Made by a program: the position numbers and the translations under genes. A DNA stretch of 64,000 bases from an uncultured Clostridia bacterium (GTDB lineage Bacteria > Bacillota > Clostridia > UMGS1883): NCBI GenBank assembly GCA_934476455.1, contig CAKSNY010000003.1, forward strand, positions 1 through 64,000, given 5' to 3'. Below, one piece after another: positions 15,804 to 24,088 of the stretch (position 1 is the first letter of the stretch; the number at the start of each line of letters is the position of its first letter). Below the pieces are notes generated by a model. It was given only the letters and a program-made list of their open reading frames with translations, searched no databases and was not told the origin of the DNA.

Positions 15804-17642
15804 GTGGAACAGGAACATAAACAAGAGCTTAGGGAGCTTGTAATAATTTTTGCCGTATTTATTGCGGTGGTGCTTTTGCCGGTTAAGGGCGTTTTGCGCA
15901 CGGTTTTGTTTTTGCTGGTATATGCCGCCGCTGCGCGGGAGGTTGTTGCTGGTGCGGTTAAAAATATACTGCACGGTGAATTTATGGATGAAGAGTTTCT
16001 AATGAGCATTTCAAGTATAGGCGCTCTTTGCCTGGGCGAATTTCCGGAGGGTATAATGGTAATTGTTTTGTACCGTTTCGGAGAACTGTTTCAGGACATT
16101 GCAACATACAGAAGCCATGCGTCTATTGAACAGCTTATGAATATAACGCCGGAGTTTGCACGTGTGCTGCGCAGTGACAACGAGGTGAAAACCGCCCCGG
16201 AAAAGGTTAACGTAGGGGAGATTATAAAGGTTCTTCCCGGAGAGCGCATACCGCTTGACGGCGAGATTATACACGGTGAAACAAGCGTAGACACCTCCTC
16301 TCTTACGGGAGAAAGTATACCTATGCAAAAAGAACAGGGCGACAGCGTTCTGAGCGGCAGCATAAACCTTACCGGCAGCATAAGCGTGCGGGTAAGAGCC
16401 CCGTATGAAGAAAGCACTGTAAGCCGTATACTTTCCATGATAAAATCCTCAGCGGAGAAAAAGTCTAAAACTGAACGTTTTATAACGCGCTTTTCTGCAG
16501 TATATACGCCTGTTGTTGTTGCGGCGGCGGTTTTGCTTGCCGTAGTTCCGACGATTATTTCGCCCGCACAGTATGCGCAAAACATCAAGGGTGCGCTTAT
16601 GTTTTTGGTTGTGTCGTGTCCGTGTGCACTTGTAATATCGGTTCCGCTTACATTTATAGGCGCTATGGGTTGCGCGTCGAAAAAGGGCGTGCTTGTAAAA
16701 GGTGCGGTAAGTATTGAAAACCTGGCAAAGGCAGAAACTGTTGCTTTTGACAAAACGGGAACGGTTACGGAAGGAAAATTTTCCGTTGAAAATATTATTC
16801 TCGAGGGCGTTTCCGAAGAAGAGCTTTTGGAAAAAGCGGCAATGTGTGAAAAATATTCAAATCATCCGATTGCGCTTTCAATTACGGCAGCGTGCAATAA
16901 AGAGCTTAAGGACGATGAAAATGCCGCAGCGAGCGAGCTTTCGGGCAGAGGAATACGCCTTGAAACAGGCGAAAACGTACTTTTGGCGGGAAATGCGCGC
17001 CTTATGCGTGAAAATGGGGTTGACTTTAAGGAAATCGATTCCGCAACGGTGGTTTACGTTGCGGAGAACGGAAAATATATCGGAAGCATAACACTGTCTG
17101 ACAAAGTAAGAACGCAGGCGGCGTCGCTTGTTCCGCAGCTTAAGGCGCTTAAGGTTAAAAAATGCGTTATGCTTACAGGCGACAATGAAAGCGGCGCCAA
17201 AAAGATTGCCTCTGTAATAAAGCCCGACAGAGTGCTTTGGGGGCAGCTTCCGCAGGATAAGGTTGCGGCGGTTGAAGCCCTGCTTAAAACAAAGGGGAAA
17301 TCCACGGTGTGCTATATGGGCGACGGTATAAACGACGCCCCCGTAATAATGCGTGCCGATGTCGGCGTTGCAATGGGCGGTATAGGCAGCGATGCGGCAA
17401 TAGAAGCTGCGGATGTGGTTCTTACAAATGATAACCCGCTGTCGCTTTGCGAAGCAATAAATATTTCAAAGAAGACAATGCGCACCGTTTTTCAAAACGT
17501 CGTCGGAATTTTAGCTATTAAATTTTTGGTAATGATTTTGGGCGCATTTAACCTTGCGGGAATGTGGTTTGCTATATTTGCCGATGTAGGCGTAATGATG
17601 ATTGCGGTTTTGAATGCACTGGCTATAGGAAAGAAAAAATAA
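15804..17642 (+). CDS. Heavy-metal (Zn/Cd/Pb-type) P1B ATPase, no N-terminal metal-binding domain
   Basis: A 612-residue P1B-type ATPase that exports soft divalent metals across the membrane. The TGES actuator motif, the membrane CPC motif (Cys272-Pro-Cys274), the phosphorylation site DKTGT (Asp316), the HP motif (SNHPIAL) and the GDGINDAP hinge are all present. CPC plus the partner ArsR sensor supports Zn/Cd/Pb specificity, but copper cannot be excluded by eye. The protein starts almost directly with the first transmembrane helices and lacks the HMA (GMTCxxC) domain usual in CadA/ZntA. The start is GTG 15804. Confidence 0.93.
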   Translation: MEQEHKQELRELVIIFAVFIAVVLLPVKGVLRTVLFLLVYAAAAREVVAGAVKNILHGEFMDEEFLMSISSIGALCLGEFPEGIMVIVLYRFGELFQDIATYRSHASIEQLMNITPEFARVLRSDNEVKTAPEKVNVGEIIKVLPGERIPLDGEIIHGETSVDTSSLTGESIPMQKEQGDSVLSGSINLTGSISVRVRAPYEESTVSRILSMIKSSAEKKSKTERFITRFSAVYTPVVVAAAVLLAVVPTIISPAQYAQNIKGALMFLVVSCPCALVISVPLTFIGAMGCASKKGVLVKGAVSIENLAKAETVAFDKTGTVTEGKFSVENIILEGVSEEELLEKAAMCEKYSNHPIALSITAACNKELKDDENAAASELSGRGIRLETGENVLLAGNARLMRENGVDFKEIDSATVVYVAENGKYIGSITLSDKVRTQAASLVPQLKALKVKKCVMLTGDNESGAKKIASVIKPDRVLWGQLPQDKVAAVEALLKTKGKSTVCYMGDGINDAPVIMRADVGVAMGGIGSDAAIEAADVVLTNDNPLSLCEAINISKKTMRTVFQNVVGILAIKFLVMILGAFNLAGMWFAIFADVGVMMIAVLNALAIGKKK

Positions 17643-17803
17643 TATTATTTTAAAATGCAGAACGCGGCTTTTGCGGATGTATATTCGCAAAGACCGCTTC
17701 AGTTTTTCGGCGATCCGGAAGCTATAAAAATTTTTTATATCCCTTTTTTTGCGCTCAAAACAGGTATTATTACAAAGGTTATCAATTTTTGCGGACGTAT
17801 TTG

Positions 17804-17812
17804 TGATAGAAT
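17804..17812 (+). promoter_or_regulatory. Possible extended -10 promoter of the spoIIA operon
   Basis: TGATAGAAT fits an extended -10 (TGn followed by TAGAAT) 35 nt before the probable spoIIAA start. I see no good -35 box and no clear sigma-H element at the right spacing. Confidence 0.35.
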
Positions 17813-17846
17813 ACAGGAAACGGTATCGGAAAGGACGGGAAAAGAT

Positions 17847-18182
17847 TTGGACGAGTTTAAAAAATATAAAAATGCCGCCGCTATATTCTTAAGCGGAGAA
17901 ATAGACCATTGCAGCGCACAGGCATTAAAAGGAAAAATTGATGTTTTTACAGAAAGCTCGGGCAGAAAAAATTTTATTATTGACCTTGGCGGTGTGCAAA
18001 TGATGGATTCGTCGGGGATAGCGCTTATTATAGGCAGAATGAAAGCCGTGCGCGCACTTGGCGGCGATATAGCATTAAGCGGCGCCGCGGGCGGGGTAAA
18101 GCGCGTTATAGAGCTTTCGGGCATTTTACAGACAATAAAAATGTATGCAAGCGCCGCCGAAGCGGCAAAAAGCTTTGAATAA
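17847..18182 (+). CDS. spoIIAA: Anti-sigma F factor antagonist SpoIIAA
   Basis: A STAS-domain protein of about 111 residues. The phosphorylatable serine is in MMDSSGIALIIGRM, the family signature, and the fold runs from LSGEIDHCSAQAL to the C terminus. In the prespore, unphosphorylated SpoIIAA binds SpoIIAB and frees sigma F. I choose TTG 17847 (11 nt after AAGGA) because it gives the normal family length; an upstream ATG at 17655 would add 64 residues of non-family sequence without a ribosome-binding site. It is the first gene of the spoIIA operon, with spoIIAB 16 nt downstream. Confidence 0.9.
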   Translation: MDEFKKYKNAAAIFLSGEIDHCSAQALKGKIDVFTESSGRKNFIIDLGGVQMMDSSGIALIIGRMKAVRALGGDIALSGAAGGVKRVIELSGILQTIKMYASAAEAAKSFE

Positions 18183-18198
18183 CAAAAGGGGTGATTTT

Positions 18199-18612
18199 AT
18201 GACGAACCATTTAAAAGCCGAATTTGACGCCCGTGCGGTAAACGAGGGGCTTTCGCGCGTTGTTGTTGCCGGATTTATAATGCCGCTTGACCCAACCGTC
18301 GAACAAATGGCGGATGTAAAGACAGCAGTTTCCGAGGCTGTTACAAATGCCATTGTTCACGGCTATGACGGTTGTATGGGCACGGTAACGCTTGAGCTTA
18401 CGATAAACGAACGGCTGCTCACGGTAAAGGTAAGCGACAGCGGCGTCGGGATAGAGGACATAGAGCGTGCAAAAATGCCGCTTTATACCTCAAAGCCCGA
18501 GTGTGACCGCAGCGGTATGGGTTTTACCGTTATGGAAAGCTTTATGGACAGCTTACATATCGTCAGTGAGTGCGGCGAGGGGACAAGCGTTATAATGACA
18601 AAGCAATTGTGA
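18199..18612 (+). CDS. spoIIAB: Anti-sigma F factor / serine kinase SpoIIAB
   Basis: A 137-residue GHKL-type kinase that binds and inhibits sigma F and phosphorylates SpoIIAA. The ATP-binding motifs are KTAVSEAVTNAIVHGY (N box), KVSDSGVGIEDIE (G1) and RSGMGFTVMESFMD (G2). The ATG at 18199 has an AAAGGGGTG site upstream. The order spoIIAA-spoIIAB-sigF is the conserved sporulation operon. The length is close to that of the Bacillus homologue. Confidence 0.96.
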   Translation: MTNHLKAEFDARAVNEGLSRVVVAGFIMPLDPTVEQMADVKTAVSEAVTNAIVHGYDGCMGTVTLELTINERLLTVKVSDSGVGIEDIERAKMPLYTSKPECDRSGMGFTVMESFMDSLHIVSECGEGTSVIMTKQL

Positions 18613-18621
18613 GGTATGCTT

Positions 18622-19341
18622 ATGAAACAGGAGGTATACGCACTTATAAAAAGGGCGCAGTCGGGCGACAGCGAAGCATTGGAGCTGCTTACCAAAAACA
18701 ATACCGGGCTTATATGGAGCATTGTAAGAAAATTCGGCGGAAGAAGCGTTGAAAGCGAAGATTTGTTTCAGATAGGGGCTATCGGGCTTATAAAGGCAAT
18801 AAATAAATTCGACCCCGGGTTTAACGTAGAATTTTCGACCTATGCCGTACCGATGATAATAGGCGAAATGCGCCGGTTTTTGCGAGATGACGGAATAATA
18901 AAGGTAAGCAGAGCACTGAAGGAAACGGCTGCCGCAGCACGTGCCGCACAGGAAAAAATTTCCGCACGATTGGGGCGGGACGCAACCTCGCTTGAAATAG
19001 CTGCCGAAACGGGAAAAAGCCCGGAAGAAATAACGCTTGCCTTAGAGGCTGTGCGCCGCCCGGAATCTATCTATAAGTCCGTAAACGGAGATTCCGATGC
19101 CCCGATTTTGCTTGTAGACAAGCTGTGCCCGGAGGAGAACGGCGAAGAAAAAATTTTAAGCAATGTAACGCTGCACGAAGAAATAAAAAAACTGCCTCCC
19201 AGAGAGAGGCAGATATTGCTGCTGCGGTTTTATAAGGAAAAAACGCAAAGCGAGGTTGCGCGGATTATGGGGCTGAGCCAGGTGCAGATTTCGCGCATTG
19301 AAAAGAAAACGCTTACGGGGCTTCGTAAAAATATTTGTTAG
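18622..19341 (+). CDS. sigF: RNA polymerase sporulation sigma factor sigma F
   Basis: A sigma-70 family factor of about 239 residues, first prespore-specific sigma factor of endospore formation. Region 2 (GLIWSIVRKF through EDLFQIGAIGLIKAINKFDP and FSTYAVPMIIGEMRRFLRD) and region 4 (LPPREREQ-type start LPPRERQILLLRFY, then the helix-turn-helix SEVARIMGLSQVQISRIEK) are clear. I use ATG 18622, 7 nt after GAGG; ATG 18616 is too close to it. The 3' end overlaps the convergent glycosidase-like gene by 29 bp. Confidence 0.96.
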   Translation: MKQEVYALIKRAQSGDSEALELLTKNNTGLIWSIVRKFGGRSVESEDLFQIGAIGLIKAINKFDPGFNVEFSTYAVPMIIGEMRRFLRDDGIIKVSRALKETAAAARAAQEKISARLGRDATSLEIAAETGKSPEEITLALEAVRRPESIYKSVNGDSDAPILLVDKLCPEENGEEKILSNVTLHEEIKKLPPRERQILLLRFYKEKTQSEVARIMGLSQVQISRIEKKTLTGLRKNIC

Positions 19342-21874
19342 CTACGGCCGCGTGTGTAATACCAAACGGTATTGCCGCGCGGTCTTTTGTTCGGAAAAGA
19401 TTATACGGCGTGTTGTATACGGTTATTGAAACGGCTGCGCCGCAGTCTATGTCAAAAAGCTCGAAAACGGGAGACTTTGAAAAATACATTTTTTCGCGCC
19501 GACCTACGGATATTTTGCACACGTCAAACCCGCCGTCAACGGTAAGAACCTTCCCGTGAAGCTCGCTTTCGGGAAGAACAGCGCTGTATGTAAGGCTTCC
19601 GTAATATGCAAAAAGCCCGTTTTCAAGCGTGTTTTTCGGGAAAATTTCGTTTTCGCTGCAATCAAAATCACCTACAAGGTACACCGGTTCAAACGATGTA
19701 TCGGCAAAGGCGGAAAGATACCCCGGCTCACGCTCGGAAAAGCTGCGTGTGTAGCAGCTGTGCTTTTTGTATTCCATAGAAAGCGTGTTTTTCCCGTCTG
19801 CAAGCAGAGATGTAATATCGCATCCCGAAAAGCGCAAATCCTTTTCCGATGCCGTAAGCGGCGGCAGCGGTTTTCCGTTAAGCAGAATTACGGCGTCACC
19901 GGCGTTTTCAAAATAGGCATAAACCTCGCAGGAGGGCTGTTTGACAAAGAAAGGATATTTAAGCTTTACACTTTCACCTTCCCCGAGGGCGTAAAATTTG
20001 TCGTGCAGATTGTCTGTGCTATCATCGCGGTATGCCTTTTTGCCGAAACAGGCGTTTACGTTTTTCAGCGGAAGAATGTTTTTTTCGCGCTCAACGCAGG
20101 CAAGGTTTAAATCAAAGCAGTTTTCAAGCCTGTGCGTTTGCAGCCCTCCGGCAAACGGCACCGCACTGTCGCAGAAAAGATTTTCAGAAATAACAAAAAC
20201 TGCGCTTTCGCCGCTTTCTAAAACTGTATTTACACCGTCAAGGGCATAAAATTCACCGTCGGCACAGTCGGCAATAAACAAATTTTTCGTGCCTTTTATG
20301 CTCACATCTGCTTGTGCGGTAACGAAAATAAAGGTATCTTCACCGCTGCGGCGGCGTGTAATTATGCAGCCGCCTTCCAAGAAGTCGTGCTTTTGCGAAA
20401 ATTTGTCGCAAAGTGTGAAAATATCGTCATATGTATTTGCTTTCGGAAGAAATCTTTTGACGCCTTGTGTGCAAAAAACATTTTCTTCAAGCTTTTTTGC
20501 AATCTCAAACGTTTCGGGATTAAAAAACAGTGCGTCCGGAAAAATCAAATTATCATAGGTGCAGCTTCCTATCCGCAGTTTTTTGTCAAAAACTGCGGCA
20601 TTTTGCAAAAGGTTGTATTCATCCGCAATATGAAAGGCAACTCCCGAGGAAAGAAGCGCATTTACAATAACCGAAAACGCTTTTACGGCGTTTTTTTGCT
20701 CCTCCGGATTTTTGCAGTTTATATCGGAGGAGGGGTAGATTAAAAGCGCGTTTGCAATGTCGCAGCTTTCGTTTACAAGCGCCAGAGTGCGGGAAATTCT
20801 TTTTGAAATTTCCCCCTGCGCATACGGGGAAAGAGCAATGTTTTGCTCTTCATATTTTCTTCTGTCGGACATTGTAAATGGTACGGACGATATGCAAACC
20901 TCGCACGCACCGAGCGCGGCGGCAGCCATTGCCCTGTTATAAAGGGCTGCGCTGCTTTCGTTTGATTTAACAACTATGCGGGCAGTGCATTTTTTTTCAA
21001 ACTGCGCCGAAACGGAGGTAAGCATTTTAAACTTTAAAACGTCCTTTGCACTTCCGCAAAATTCGGCATACGGTTTATCGCAGGCTATATATGAAAGCTG
21101 GCGGCTTATAAATTCCGCTCCGGAAACGCCGGCGCTTAAAAGAAGCGATTTTTCGCGCAGAAAGTTATGGATTTTATCCGTAAAATTTTTGCAGACAAGA
21201 GAGTTAAATTCGCTTAAATATATATTTTTTTTCGCATCGCTTTCAAAAACGCCCTCAATACCCGTGTCAAGCGCTTTGAGAGTGCTTTTTGAATACGGCA
21301 GAACATCGGGCAGCGAAACGTTTGTGCAAAAGCCGCATATTTCGTGACCTGTAAAGCGGGCACAAAAGCGCATATATTTAGCATATGTGCTTTCCAGAAA
21401 GCAATCTGTAACAAAAGGGTCCGTAATATCTGCGTACAGCCTTTCCGCGGAGGAATAGGCTGCTTTTGCATCCCGGAGAAAAACGCATTTTTCTCCATCC
21501 TCAAAGATTATCCCGCCGTCGGAGGGTGCATCGCTTTTTTTTGCGCAGACAGCCTCTTTTAACCGATAGTCAAAAACGCTTGTTATTTCGCCCCCGCCGA
21601 CGCCGCTTGATGTTCCCTTTTCGTCGCATATCCACAGTTCTATGCCGTAACGGGCGCTTCTGCGCGCGGCTGTGCGCACAAGCTCGAAAAATTCGTCGGA
21701 CAAATATTTTACGAAAAGCCCTTTGGACGCGCGTATGTAAACGCGAGATATTCCCATTTTTGAAAAAGACAAAAGAGCGCTGTCAATCTCCTGCGGGGTG
21801 GGGCGTGCGCACCAGTCCCACATAACAGAGGGTAAAAAGGCGCTGCCGCTGTCGGAAAATTTTCTTAAATCCAT
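19313..21874 (-). CDS. Large glycoside hydrolase-like protein (GH106-like, uncertain)
   Basis: An 853-residue cytoplasmic protein without signal peptide. The start (FLPSVMWDWCARPTPQEID, then KMGISRVYIRASKG) looks like a TIM-barrel glycosidase entry, and near the C terminus a galactose-binding-like module is visible (VILLNGKPLPPL, then GCDITSLLADGKNTLSMEY). The tail region resembles that of the glycosidase-like gene at 61940-64000, and I infer a GH106-like family, but the acidic TDEP motif of the other protein is not seen here (the equivalent region reads HEICGFCTNVSLPDV). It may therefore be divergent or inactive. It has its own promoter and its end overlaps sigF tail to tail. Confidence 0.55.
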   Translation of the reverse strand: MDLRKFSDSGSAFLPSVMWDWCARPTPQEIDSALLSFSKMGISRVYIRASKGLFVKYLSDEFFELVRTAARRSARYGIELWICDEKGTSSGVGGGEITSVFDYRLKEAVCAKKSDAPSDGGIIFEDGEKCVFLRDAKAAYSSAERLYADITDPFVTDCFLESTYAKYMRFCARFTGHEICGFCTNVSLPDVLPYSKSTLKALDTGIEGVFESDAKKNIYLSEFNSLVCKNFTDKIHNFLREKSLLLSAGVSGAEFISRQLSYIACDKPYAEFCGSAKDVLKFKMLTSVSAQFEKKCTARIVVKSNESSAALYNRAMAAAALGACEVCISSVPFTMSDRRKYEEQNIALSPYAQGEISKRISRTLALVNESCDIANALLIYPSSDINCKNPEEQKNAVKAFSVIVNALLSSGVAFHIADEYNLLQNAAVFDKKLRIGSCTYDNLIFPDALFFNPETFEIAKKLEENVFCTQGVKRFLPKANTYDDIFTLCDKFSQKHDFLEGGCIITRRRSGEDTFIFVTAQADVSIKGTKNLFIADCADGEFYALDGVNTVLESGESAVFVISENLFCDSAVPFAGGLQTHRLENCFDLNLACVEREKNILPLKNVNACFGKKAYRDDSTDNLHDKFYALGEGESVKLKYPFFVKQPSCEVYAYFENAGDAVILLNGKPLPPLTASEKDLRFSGCDITSLLADGKNTLSMEYKKHSCYTRSFSEREPGYLSAFADTSFEPVYLVGDFDCSENEIFPKNTLENGLFAYYGSLTYSAVLPESELHGKVLTVDGGFDVCKISVGRREKMYFSKSPVFELFDIDCGAAVSITVYNTPYNLFRTKDRAAIPFGITHAAVANKYFYEAP

Positions 21875-21910
21875 ATTATATGTGCCTCGCTTTATAACTT
21901 ATTACTTCTT

Positions 21911-21939
21911 AGTATATATAATTATAAAAAAAAGGTCAA
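21911..21939 (-). promoter_or_regulatory. Promoter of the large glycosidase-like gene
   Basis: On the minus strand TTGACC and TATACT are separated by 17 bp, about 37 nt before the ATG at 21874. It lies back to back with the promoter of the next + strand gene. Confidence 0.65.
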
Positions 21940-21946
21940 TAAAAAC

Positions 21947-21975
21947 TTGTTAATAAAAGCAGATAATGCTATAAT
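21947..21975 (+). promoter_or_regulatory. Promoter of the cysteine-cluster gene
   Basis: TTGTTA (21947-21952), 17 bp, TATAAT (21970-21975). The start codon follows 30 nt later. Confidence 0.65.
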
Positions 21976-22004
21976 GTTAGTAAAAATATATTGGGAGAAA
22001 GTGT

Positions 22005-22511
22005 ATGAAAATGTCGCCGAAAAAATTTTATGCGCAGATTTACGCCGTAATAGGAAAGCACACGCCGATAGATGCCGATTGCGGAAAGCTTTGTAATTGC
22101 GCATGCTGTGCCGTGAAGGATGAAATAACAGGGATGTATCTTTTCCCGTGTGAAAACAAAATGTATGAAAAAATGCCCGCATGGGGCAAAATTTACGATA
22201 CTGACTTTACATACGGAAATAACAAATATGCAGACCTTTTTACATGCACAGGCAGCTGTGAAAGAAAGCGGCGCCCGCTTTCATGCAGGATTTTCCCGCT
22301 TACACCTTATATTGGCAGAGACGGAAAGCTTGAAATTATTATTGACCCGCGCGGAAAAGGGATTTGCCCGATAGCGTCGGCAATAAAAAAAGAGGAGCTT
22401 TCGCCCGCCTTTGTAAAAAGCGTTGAACGCGCTATGAAAATTTGCGCGGCTGTGCGCCCCGTGCGCGAATTTATATATGCGCTTTCACGCAGCATTGACG
22501 AAATGCTGTAA
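22005..22511 (+). CDS. Cysteine-cluster protein (YkgJ-like)
   Basis: A 168-residue protein with a cysteine cluster (DCGKLCNCACCAVKDE) and further cysteines in FTCTGSCERKRRPLSCRIFP, a pattern like the YkgJ zinc/iron-chelating family. The RPLSCRIFPL element is typical of that group. No enzymatic role is established. The start ATG 22005 has GGAGAAAG 6-12 nt upstream. A weak hairpin (TCTCCTT at 22516 with AAGGAGA at 22537) follows the stop codon, so it may be monocistronic. Confidence 0.75.
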   Translation: MKMSPKKFYAQIYAVIGKHTPIDADCGKLCNCACCAVKDEITGMYLFPCENKMYEKMPAWGKIYDTDFTYGNNKYADLFTCTGSCERKRRPLSCRIFPLTPYIGRDGKLEIIIDPRGKGICPIASAIKKEELSPAFVKSVERAMKICAAVRPVREFIYALSRSIDEML

Positions 22512-22598
22512 AAAATCTCCTTTATATTCTGCGCTTAAGGAGAGCGTATTTATTTTAATTTTATTTTGCCGATGCGCAGCGGCGGAACGGAGTTTTTT

Positions 22599-23519
22599 AT
22601 GCGGTATTGCTTTGCGGTAATCGATTTGGGGTCAAATTCGGTGCGGATGACAATTAACGGGATAAATGAAAACGGAGAGTGGTGCGTGATAGAAAAGCTG
22701 CGCGAAACCGTGCGCCTGGGCGAGGGTATGAGCCGCGACAACTTTTTAAAGGAAGAGTCTATGGAACGGGTTATAAAAGCGCTGAAGGGCTTTTGCGAAG
22801 CCGCAAGAAAGTACAAGTGTGTATCGATTGCGGCAGTTGCAACGGCGGCTGTGCGCCGTGCCGCAAACGGAAAGCTTTTTACAGACAGAATAAAAAAAGC
22901 AACGGGAATATGCTTTGAGGTGATAAGCGGCGAAGAAGAGGCATATTACAGCTACATTGCCGTAAAGGAGACCGTCGGCATTACAAACGGCGTTATTTTT
23001 GATACCGGCGGCGGAAGCACGGAAATTTCGCTTGTAAGAGGCGGCGAGCTTAAAAAAAGAATTTCTCTGCCTCTCGGTGCGGTAATTCTTACGGAGAGAA
23101 TGGCACACTCGCGCCCGATGCAAATGTACCGCTACGCGATGTCTTACATAGGCGCGATAGAATGGCTTGACGAGTGCGAGGGGCTGCCACTCTACGGCAT
23201 AGGCGGCAGTGCGCGCGCGCTTGCAATGCTTCATAAAAAAGAGAGGTTTTCACTAACCGAAAACGACGGAATAAGGGTGCCTTGCTCCTCCTTTGCGCGC
23301 ATTTACAGAAAGGTGTTTTCCACCCCGCCGGAAAAAAGGCGCGAGATAAAGGGTATGGATACATCGCGTGCAGACATTATCCTTGCGGGGCTTACACCGG
23401 CAAAGGTGCTTACGGATATGATATGCAGCGGCGAAATTATCGTCTGCGCGGCAGGCGTAAAGGAGGGCGTATTCTTCCGTCTGAAGAATGAAATTGAAGA
23501 AAGGCACGGTGACAAATAA
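22599..23519 (+). CDS. Ppx/GppA-family phosphatase
   Basis: A protein of about 306 residues with the actin-like ATPase fold of exopolyphosphatase/guanosine pentaphosphatase. The first phosphate loop is FAVIDLGSNSVRMTI and the second is GVIFDTGGGSTEISLVRGG; the catalytic-type Glu lies in ISGEEEAYYSY. It is the short, single-unit form without the C-terminal HD domain. ATG 22599 after GGAG is preferred over the upstream ATG at 22566. It is followed after 2 nt by trmL. Confidence 0.92.
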   Translation: MRYCFAVIDLGSNSVRMTINGINENGEWCVIEKLRETVRLGEGMSRDNFLKEESMERVIKALKGFCEAARKYKCVSIAAVATAAVRRAANGKLFTDRIKKATGICFEVISGEEEAYYSYIAVKETVGITNGVIFDTGGGSTEISLVRGGELKKRISLPLGAVILTERMAHSRPMQMYRYAMSYIGAIEWLDECEGLPLYGIGGSARALAMLHKKERFSLTENDGIRVPCSSFARIYRKVFSTPPEKRREIKGMDTSRADIILAGLTPAKVLTDMICSGEIIVCAAGVKEGVFFRLKNEIEERHGDK

Positions 23520-23521
23520 AA

Positions 23522-24019
23522 ATGGGCTTTAACATAGTTCTTGTAGAACCCGAAATCCCGCAAAATACCGGAAACATTGTAAGAACCTGTGCGGCAACGG
23601 GAACAAGGCTTCATATAATAAAGCCGACGGGCTTTAGCATAGACGATAAAAAGCTTAAGCGCGCGGGACTTGATTACTGGCATTTTATGGACATAAAATA
23701 CTATGAAAATATAGATGAATTTTTTGAGAAAACAGCGGGCGGAAGGTATTTTTACCTAAGCTCGAAGGCGGCTAAAAGCTATACGGACGAAAGCTACCGC
23801 GACGGCGATTATTTCCTTTTCGGAAAGGAAACACGCGGGCTTGACGAAAATCTGCTTTTAAAAAACCCCGAAAGGGGCGTAAGGATTCCGATGATAAGCA
23901 GCGCAAGGTGCTTAAACCTGTCAAACTCGGCGGCGATTGTTGTGTACGAGGCGCTTCGGCAGCAGAATTTTAAGGGGCTTTGCAAGGAATCGGACTATCT
24001 TTACGGAATAATTGACTGA
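23522..24019 (+). CDS. trmL: tRNA (cytidine/uridine-34-2'-O)-methyltransferase TrmL
   Basis: A 165-residue SPOUT-fold methyltransferase that methylates the wobble 2'-OH of tRNA-Leu isoacceptors. Characteristic segments are EPEIPQNTGNIVRTCAATG (motif 1), LFGKETRGLDENLL (motif 2) and RCLNLSNSAAIVVYEALRQ (motif 3, the knot). It is the minimal single-domain form of normal length. The start follows the ppx stop codon after 2 nt. Confidence 0.94.
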   Translation: MGFNIVLVEPEIPQNTGNIVRTCAATGTRLHIIKPTGFSIDDKKLKRAGLDYWHFMDIKYYENIDEFFEKTAGGRYFYLSSKAAKSYTDESYRDGDYFLFGKETRGLDENLLLKNPERGVRIPMISSARCLNLSNSAAIVVYEALRQQNFKGLCKESDYLYGIID

Positions 24020-24029
24020 TAAAAAAATA

Positions 24030-24058
24030 TTGAAACGCATTAAAAAATATGATACAAT
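24030..24058 (+). promoter_or_regulatory. Promoter of the recJ-rel operon
   Basis: TTGAAA (24030-24035), 17-bp spacer, TACAAT (24053-24058). RecJ starts 30 nt downstream, and no terminator is visible until 32003. Confidence 0.7.
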
Positions 24059-24088
24059 TATCCTATTATACTGAAAAGGGTGTTATAA

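Noticed and set aside
17655..17846. N-terminal extension of SpoIIAA from ATG 17655
   Set aside because: It adds 64 residues without family similarity, has no ribosome-binding site and would span the likely promoter.
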